From contig CM041550.1 in assembly GCA_023238725.1 (NCBI GenBank), positions 5,155,044 through 5,219,043 on the forward strand: DNA of 64,000 nt. The letters are read 5' to 3'. This DNA comes from Scortum barcoo. Its lineage: Eukaryota; Chordata; Actinopteri; Centrarchiformes; Terapontidae. The notes beneath the pieces were generated by a model, which saw only the letters and a program-made list of their open reading frames with translations, was not told the origin of the DNA and did not search any database. Below, one piece after another: positions 57,297 through 64,000 of this stretch (within the stretch, counting starts at the first letter, position 1; every line of letters starts with the position of its first letter). The translations under genes and the position numbers were made by a program.

Positions 57297-58640
57297 AGAT
57301 TCAAGATTCAAGATTCAAGAATTTATTGTCATTACACAACAATTACATCAGCAATCATTGGTAATGAAATTCTTAAGTCATGGCAGGCATCTGTCCGTGC
57401 TTTAAGTTTGGCACGGACTTCTCCGTTAACCCAGGGCTTCTGATTTGGGAATGTCCGCACAGTAATCCTCGGTACGACGTCCATCGATGCATTTTCCGAT
57501 GTATCCAATGTCCGTGTATGTGTTTATGTCTGTGTCCTTAAACACACACCACTCCGTCGTGCTGAAGCAGTCGCGCAGAGCCGAGTCTGATTGGTCAATT
57601 GGACCACTGCTGAATGGTCCGCGTCACCGGTCCGTCACACTTCAATTTCTGCCTATAGGAAGGCAGCAGCAGAACTGAGGCGTGGTCAGATTTTCCGAAT
57701 GGAGAGCGAGGGAGGGCCTTGTACGTGTCCGCGTAAGGGGTGTAAACATGATCGAAGTGTGTTCTCACTGCCACGCGTAGGGACAGCTGATGTGTTGGTG
57801 GTATCTCGGCAGGACTTTCCTCAGGTTGGCGCTGTTAAAGTCCCGGCTGGCTACAATAAACGCAGCCTCCGGCCGTGAGGTCTCTGTCCTGTCAATAAGT
57901 CCATACAGCTCGTCCATGGCCTTCTTGTTGTCGGTGTGTGGCGGAACATACACTGCTGTCATGACAACCAATGTAAACTCACGCGGAAGATAATAAGGCC
58001 GGCATCTGATCATGAGGTGCTCCAGGTCCGGAGAACAGCCCATAGAAATAATCTCCACATCTGAGCACACCACTTGTTGTTCACCATGATGAAGCAGACA
58101 CCTCCTCCCTTGCTCTTCCCTGAATTAATTGTCCGGTCCTGTCGGTGAATGGAGAGTCCCTCGGGAACAATGGCGGAGTCCGGGATCGAGGGGTCGAGCC
58201 AAGTTTCCGTGAAAACCAAAACGTTACAGTTCTTAATGTCCCGTTGAAACGCCATCCTGCTCCGGAGTTCATCCAGCTTGTTATCCAGGGACTGAACATT
58301 AGCCAGAAGAATACTCAGGAGAGGAGGCCGGTTTTCACGCTTCCTCAGCCGGACTAGGACTCCGGCCCGCGACCCTCTTTTCCTCCGCCGCCTCCGCTGC
58401 TCAGGTTCAACAACAGGTAGGCTCCTCCGTGCACGCTGGACGGCAGTGGCGATGAAAACGCGAAACGTTTTTTCCACCACCGACCTAATGTGTAGAGGTT
58501 TTTCTCTATCATATTGTATGATAGGGCTCTCTTTAGCAGGTTGCATAACTTAAAAGAAGAAATAAATAACAAAATAGTGCAAAAAAACAGCAAAGTTGAG
58601 GGGAGAGCTCGAGACACGGCAGCCATCCTCGGCGCCATCT
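57297..58640 (-). mobile_element. LINE 5' region with APE endonuclease, internally deleted
   Basis: The minus strand starts near 58640 (CAAGATGGCGCCGAGGATGG), reads a Lys/Arg-rich leader, then the endonuclease: LLSILLANVQSLDNKLDELR, LVFTETWLDPSIPDSAI, KGGGVCFIMVNN, AVYVPPHTDNKKAMDEL and a DFNSANL motif (about 57820). After about 57780 the frame decays, and a jump leads to the 3' tail AATAAATTCTTGAATCTTGAATC at 57297. RT is missing. It may be the same family as the LINE at 37.6-42.3 kb, but the tail differs. Confidence 0.8.
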
Positions 58641-58654
58641 TGAAAGTTCTATGT

Positions 58655-58757
58655 CATGTCACGTTGAACGTGGTAAACCTGTCGAACTAAGACCATTTTC
58701 TCTGTGTTCAGGACCCAGGAGCTCAGAGCAGAGATTTCATGGAGTTATTATTCTAAG
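58655..58757 (+). pseudogene. Lectin E1/E2 remnant
   Basis: The end of E1 (GTTGAACGTGGTAAACCTGTCG) runs directly into the E2 acceptor and start (TTTTCTCTGTGTTCAG, then AGGAGCTCAGAG..., TTTCATGGAGTTATTATTCT). The first intron and E1b have been removed. It ends within the transmembrane code. Confidence 0.7.
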
Positions 58758-59292
58758 GATTCTAAGGATTTTCCAAATGTTCCCATTTAGGTTCTATGTT
58801 TTGTGATTTTAAACTATATTTGAGTAATGCAGGTTTTATTTGTTGTGTCTTTTCTATTTGAGGTCTGCATGGATTAGTTTCAGTGATGCTCCATAAAAAT
58901 GTTCAGCCACATATTCAAACCATATCCTGCTTTAAATCTCAAAATTATGTTTGCAAAGCAGCACTCACAGATTAATGAAAGTGTTTGTTACTGACCATCA
59001 TCTCTGCATATTATGCTCATACTTTATACCGTGTACCTTTCATTTGTAAGTATTTATTGCAATTTATTTTTTATTAAATAATGATAAACCTGTTCTAATA
59101 AACAAAAAGCATGTTATCATAACAGCCTTTCCAAGTACCACATTTTATGTTCTGTATGTGTTCGGCTGCGAGGCTGCTTTCACACTGCCGTCGGTCCCTG
59201 AGCCAAGCTCAAGAATCTGGATACAAAAAGTATTTTTGACTCTAAAAACTTTGCAGAAATCTTTAGCTGTTTGATGACAATAAGAAAACATC
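58758..59292. other. Spacer, no gene
   Basis: A+T-rich sequence with no coding or repeat match noticed within the window. Confidence 0.5.
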
Positions 59293-60408
59293 AAAAGCCA
59301 AGATCAGGAGGAGTTAGTGTGTAAAATAATTGCCCATCAGTACCTGATCAGGCTCACTTAAGGTGGATTGATGTTTAAGGTGGATCAGCCAACCCTGCTG
59401 CAATGTTATTTGAGACCTGTCGCTTGATAAACATAAATGTGACATGTTCTTAAATATTTTACTGTGATAACCAGTGCTTTCGCTCAGGACATACTTGCTG
59501 TTGTGACAAAAAGAATTCAAATATGTATGAAATCATTTCAGCTGGAAGGTTAATTTAACTATTTAACAGGTGACTTATTCTAAAGACAGTCACGTACAAC
59601 ATATGAGTGCTGCACTTGAGTCTGACATCTAGTTTAATGTGGTTTGTCAGCTGTGGTGAAAACTGACATTGTGCTGGTTATGGCTTTCAATGTAATCATT
59701 AGCAGCAGAATTAAAAGCTTTGAAAATGTATTCTCTAAGTGTCTTTCTGTCTTTTTCTGCACCTGTTATTGTCAGTTCTGCAGAAACATTTCTTCAACAA
59801 GGAGGTCAGAGTGTTTTTTTTTCTTAAGGACACCTCATTAGGATAAATGCTCACTGACACTCAGACCTGAACTCTGAACCTCTGGATAAAAGATCCATCT
59901 GTCTTTTAACTTTTGTGTGGAGAACACCGTACCCACCAGGACATTACGGAGTTTCTCCAACAGCAAGCCCTGGATTACCCCGGACATTAAGGCTCTCCTG
60001 AAGGAGAAGAAGAGAGCTTTTGTGTCTGGAAACAAGGAGGAGCTGAAGTCTGTGCAGAGGGAGCTGAGGAGGATGATCAGGAAGGGGAAGAACAGCTACT
60101 GCTACAGGAGGAAGATGGAGCACCAGCTGCAGCAGAACAACATCTGTGGTGTCTGGAAGGGACTTAAGACCATCTCGGGCTTCAAGGAGCCAAAGTCCCA
60201 ACCTGCAGGGAGACCAGGGGTGGGCAAATGACCTGAACTTATTCTTCAGCAGATTTGATCAAGCATCCGCCCCTCCCAGGGCCCAGTCTCCCATCTGCTG
60301 CAACCCCCATCAGAGTCTGTGCCCCCTTTCCACTGCTCCTCCTGTGCCCCCTCCCCCTCTCTCATGACCTTCAGCTCACACCCACCCGACACTTTCAGTT
60401 CACACTTA
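59293..60408 (+). repeat. Second copy of the 37-kb flank and LINE segment
   Basis: 59293-59900 repeats 36988-37581. 59901-60408 repeats the LINE linker (NSKPWITPDIKALLKEKKRAF, ICGVWKGLKTISGFKEP) with the same left junction. The LINE is again interrupted by CCCCTTTTCCAC. This proves duplication of LINE plus Harbinger as one block. Confidence 0.8.
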
Positions 60409-62422
60409 CCCCTTTTCCACTAAGGTGAAACCTAGTGCTTGTTCTGGGCTGGTGCTAGTGTGCCGGTTCGCAATTGGTTCAACTTGCAAACCTTCCAAGA
60501 ACTCGTTTGCATTCCCACCAGCTTTACGGGCTAGAGAGCCAAGTCATTACGTCACTCTGTATGCGTCTTCAATTTCCCAGCAACACTAGTGACAACTTCA
60601 GGCACAAGACGACAACAACAATGGCAGGCGCCGTACCTACCTCAGGTGTTGTTCCTGGCTTTGAAAATCTACATTGGCATCCAAACAAGACTGTTCCGAT
60701 GCGTTGTTGCTGCTCAAGCTACGTTACTTGCTATATGCGATGATTACATTCAAGAAGAAAGGTAATTATCTAACACATTTTGATTCTGAACGTAAGGTGT
60801 TATTGTTAGCCTTTGTTGTAAGCTAACATGCTAGCTAGCTACCTTAGCATTGACTACACATCAGGTCACATTGCAATTAAACAAATTTAATAATGAACAA
60901 CTGACACACCAATTTCCACCTTTACAGGTAATCCTGCGGCTGGTGGCAAGGCAGGCGGAGGTCACCTGTTGTTTGGGCTTACACGCGATCTCATCCCTGG
61001 TGGGACACAATTGTTCCGGATTTCAGCCCGCATCAGTTCGTGCAGAATTTCCGTGTTTCCCGTGTTTCCCGGAGTCATTTGACTACATCTGCGGTCGGGT
61101 AATTCGGTCATGTCATGAGGAAAAGGAACATGAATTACCGCTTGTGTGTCCCAGTCCGCAAGCGGGTGGCAATTGCCATCTGGAAAGCTGGCCACAGGCA
61201 GCGAAGTACAGGACCATCAGCCATCTTTTTGGGGTAGGCCTGAGCACTGTGGCTAATTGTGTTTAGGACTTCTGCAACACAGTGATCATGGTGCTGCTTC
61301 GTGCATTGCTATATAGCATTTCCTGACACTGACAAGCTGGTTGGAATGGCCACTTTCTTCGAAAATCATTGGGGAGTACCAAAGTGTGTTGGAGCAATAG
61401 ATGGAAGCCACATTCCCATAATTGCACCAGAGCAGTATGCCCGAGACTACTACAACTGGAAAGGATGGCATTCAGTTGTTCTACAAGCGGTTGTGTTGTG
61501 CCCTTCAATTAGGGAGAATAGCGAGGGGAAAGTATGAAAAAAACGCCACACACAGCTCTCGCTTCCACTCACTTGTATTGAGTGAGGAGGGAGCGGGGAG
61601 AGGAGCGCGACGATTCCCTCTACTGATTCCCTCGAACTACTGGAACCCCGAGGCATCACCAATCGATCATCGCACAATTCACCCAACTAGCGACACTCTG
61701 GCTGAACAATACCCACGACACGGTAATAATGTAATAAAATAAAATAAATGTAACAAAATAAAATAAATGACATCGACCACAGTTGTGGACGGCAAAGGTC
61801 TCTTCTGGGATGTATGTGTTGGCTATCCAGGGAGTGTGCGGGATGCAGGAGTACTGCAGCAGTCACAGCTGTGGGAAGGCCCTAAATGATGGGGAAGTAC
61901 TTGGGCAAAACAAAGGGACTATCTCTGGCTGCTGCAACGTTGGACATTACCTGATTGGTGACCTGGCCTACCCCATGTAGAATTGGCTCATGAAGCCCTT
62001 TTCTAATACCGGCATACATATTACATATCATATTACACATTGGACTTGTCTTTGCCGTTTACACGGTCCATGTTGTGTATGTGTTATTATGTATGTATTA
62101 AGGCTCTATTCTGTGTCAGGTAGACAGGTTTTCATGTGTTAACAATAAATCTTACCTCGTCTCTGGTTGACGATGACGATGCACGGTGGATGGTGTGGAT
62201 GAGCTGCAGTGCCATGGTGGTGGCAGAAGCCCTTGGTCGGCATCATCAATGTCTTTGATGGCAGACAGCTCTTTAAACAACAACAAAAACAAGAAATCAG
62301 TGCTTCAAAACACAAACTCTTGTATCACACTTTATACAATGTTAGAGCTTTGTTAAGGAAAAGGCTAACTAATGTTGGAAATAGCATGCTAACTTTATTT
62401 ATTGTTACCACGGGTAGCTAGC
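60409..62422 (+). mobile_element. Harbinger copy 2, right end deleted
   Basis: The left terminus CCCCTTTTCCAC at 60409 and the transposase region (SHLFGVGLSTVANCV at 61220; DKLVGMATFFEN, VGAIDGSHIPI at 61336-61430; YPGSV and LIGDLAYP at 61820-61965) are present. A 286-bp insertion splits the transposase. The sequence stops at GGGTAGCTAGC and passes into LINE sequence, so the Myb-like gene and the right terminus are lost. Non-autonomous. Confidence 0.8.
61496..61781. mobile_element. 286-bp insertion in Harbinger transposase
   Basis: Absent from copy 1. Flanked by GTTGTG on both sides (61490-61495 and 61782-61787). It ends with TAAAATAAAATAAATG-type A+T repeats. The minus strand has TAGTTCGAGGGAATC, weakly like a tRNA B-box. 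It could be a SINE or a small MITE. The family is not recognised. Confidence 0.55.
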
Positions 62423-62798
62423 TTGATGTCTCATCTGATGAAGACGCTGGAGAGACTGGTCCTCGTCCCATCTGCGCCCGCTGGTGAGCTCCTTCATGGA
62501 CCTGCTGCAGTTCGCCTACCAGCCTGACAGCAGGGTGGATGATGCCGTCATCTACCTCCTTCACACCTCCCTCACTCACCTGGAGAAGGCTGGAAGCACT
62601 GACGGTGAGGATCATGTTCCTTTGATTTCTCCAGTGCATTCAACACCATCCAGCCCAGGCTGCTGGGGGACAAGCTGCTGCAGCTAGCTGGGGTGGATCA
62701 TCACCTCACTACATGGATTCTGGACTACCTGTCACACACAGACCACAGTTTGTGAGGGTGCAGGGCTGCTGAGTCAGATCGGCTTCTCTGCAGCACCA
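62423..62798 (+). pseudogene. LINE reverse transcriptase fragment fused to lectin E3
   Basis: LMSHLMKTLERLVL, AVIYLLHTSLTHLEKAGS, DFSSAFNTIQP and LLCST, as at 40858-41225, then an abrupt switch to lectin stalk code at about 62799. The LINE 3' half is deleted. Confidence 0.75.
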
Positions 62799-63003
62799 CT
62801 GAAGGCCAACCTGACTGAAATGACTGAAGAGCTGAAGAGGCTTCAGAGTTTGTCCAAACAGAGTGAGTGTTTGTCTGTGTGGGTCCTCCACAGCTGTCAG
62901 GACACACCGCCGCCTCATCAGATCGTGTTTCTATGACACTGTTATATCCCACTCAGTTTGCCTTGTCCCAATAACTTTATTTTAGCCTCTCAGTTTATTT
63001 AAA

Positions 63004-63329
63004 TGTAGAGGCTTGGAAATAGTAAAGTTGGGTAAATAATAAAATGCTACTAAGTTAACAGGCACCCCTATAAATTTTATCTTATTTTTCTTGCTTTATT
63101 GTCATAATAATTATTCATCTGGTTCCATTGCAGCTCATTTGAATTGCGTTCCATTCCATATACTGTCCGCTAGATGGCGTTCAGAGCGCAGTTGGTAGAG
63201 TAGACTCACGCAGCAGCGGAAGAATAAATCCTCCGTTGTGAGACTAGTAGCAGCTCAAAACGTGTGCTCTCTCTCTTCTTTACCACAGACCATATGTACC
63301 CTCTGAGCCGTGACTCAGGGGGGGCAACA
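63004..63329 (+). mobile_element. Solo LTR in lectin H intron
   Basis: 326 bp from TGTAGAGGC to GGCAACA, flanked by the 4-bp repeat TAAA (63000-63003 and 63330-63333). It contains AATAAA about 100 bp before its end. The lectin intron is otherwise continuous with copies A and D. The family is not recognised. Confidence 0.7.
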
Positions 63330-63333
63330 TAAA

Positions 63334-63944
63334 CATATATATCTATGTCTGTGTAAGGCACCTTTTATAAGTACATTACTATAACTGTAAGACAGAAGTA
63401 AAGCAGGAAGAAATTGGCATCTATAACTGTAAGACTGAGAAGTAAAGCAGGAAGAAATGGCATCTCAAACTGATACCAGCAGTATGTAAAGTCACTGAAA
63501 TTAGCTCCCACTTGCCTGCTGCAACATTAAAGTGAACAAATGTGGATGAATGCAGTGATCAGAACAAAGAATGTGATTACTAAGTATAATTTGAAATGCA
63601 TGGCTTTTACTCATCAGTCACAGAGTTTCTATACTTGGTATCACTAAGATTTTAGTAAAAGGTCTGAATACTTCCACCACGGCTTGGTGAGTCATTTGAG
63701 GCAACTGTTGAGGCAACTGCGTGAAAACATTTAAGAGCCTCTTCAAGTGAGGTGGACTGAGGCAAGTCAACCAAATTATGTTAAATATAATTCTGGTTTT
63801 GTTAGTATTTTTTTCCACATTCCTTGGCCTGTTCTGGATTCATTGGCTACTGATGTGATAAATCTGCACTGAAATACATCCTCAGAATGTCCACAGCCTT
63901 AAATTTGTAAGTCTATCTTTAACGTCTCATGTTTGATTTTACAG
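63334..63944 (+). other. Lectin H E3-E4 intron
   Basis: No gene. Partly the usual lectin intron, partly a stretch (63380-63890) not present in the other copies, including a tandem GAGGCAACTGTTGAGGCAACTG. Confidence 0.5.
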
Positions 63945-64000
63945 ACAGAACTTGTCCTGCAGGATGGAGGATGCTCAGTTGTACCTGTCTACCTGTTATT

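Larger units (their letters stand above)
62799..64000 (+). pseudogene. C-type lectin copy H (partial, runs off the window)
   Basis: E3 is 5'-truncated (62799-62862, LKANLTEMTEELKRLQSL, with a good GTGAGT donor). E4 begins at 63945 after TTTTACAG (NRTCPAGWRMLSC) and continues past 64000. An 8-bp duplication (TCTACCTG) near 63986 shifts the frame. Further exons may lie beyond the window. Confidence 0.65.

Overview
This looks like genomic DNA from a ray-finned (teleost) fish. It carries intron-split exons of a CD209-like/asialoglycoprotein-receptor-like type II C-type lectin family that is expanded in teleosts, embedded in fish-typical transposons: Ty3/Gypsy LTR elements, hAT, PIF/Harbinger, Tc1/mariner and several LINE lineages. 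The species cannot be named. No tRNA, rRNA, CRISPR or prokaryote-style operon was seen.

The backbone is a head-to-tail array of one lectin gene family. A complete copy has two candidate first exons (E1 and E1b, both starting MEEIY), a transmembrane exon (E2, 102 nt), a coiled stalk exon (E3, 180 nt) and three C-type lectin domain exons (E4 143 nt, E5 104 nt, E6 157 nt). Plus-strand copies or pieces lie at about 4.2-8.5 kb (A), 9.0-12.3 kb (B), 31.2-32.3 kb, 42.3-43.7 kb (C), 44.6-48.4 kb (D), 49.1-50.7 kb (E), 53.6-57.2 kb (F), 58.65-58.76 kb and 62.8 kb to the window end. An inverted piece lies at 0.5-1.7 kb, and a divergent minus-strand E4 lies at 35.5 kb. Most copies carry small indels, stops or missing exons. 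D is the most complete. F has a fully intact last exon.

The spacers are mobile DNA. 1-541: inverted Gypsy-1 LTR. 1746-3704: a second Gypsy (Gypsy-A) cut by a 500-N gap. 12.45-19.8 kb: Gypsy-1 5' end plus a long minus-strand Gypsy-2 holding a solo LTR. 20.2-30.2 kb: two related direct-repeat blocks of hAT, Gypsy integrase, lectin remnant, Gypsy-1 LTR and gag. 32.7-35.1 kb: Gypsy RT, Tc1 and a LINE tail. 35.8-37.0 kb: an LTR split by a LINE. 37.6-42.3 kb: a LINE with a two-gene Harbinger element nested in it, partly duplicated at 59.3-62.8 kb. 43.7-44.6 kb: a deleted Gypsy. 51.2-53.2 kb: Gypsy RT and a second LTR. 53.7-55.7 kb: a LINE inside a lectin intron. 57.3-58.6 kb: a minus-strand LINE. 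63.0-63.3 kb: a solo LTR.

The lectin products would be surface receptors with a short cytoplasmic tail bearing a YVNV or YENV tyrosine motif and a calcium-type carbohydrate domain, usually with a QPD (galactose-type) triad. An ISRE-like sequence sits about 70-105 bp before E1 in four copies, suggesting interferon-linked control. Many single-base indels and an interleaved LTR/lectin stretch at 10.93-11.16 kb suggest that part of the damage is assembly error in a repetitive, possibly heterozygous locus.
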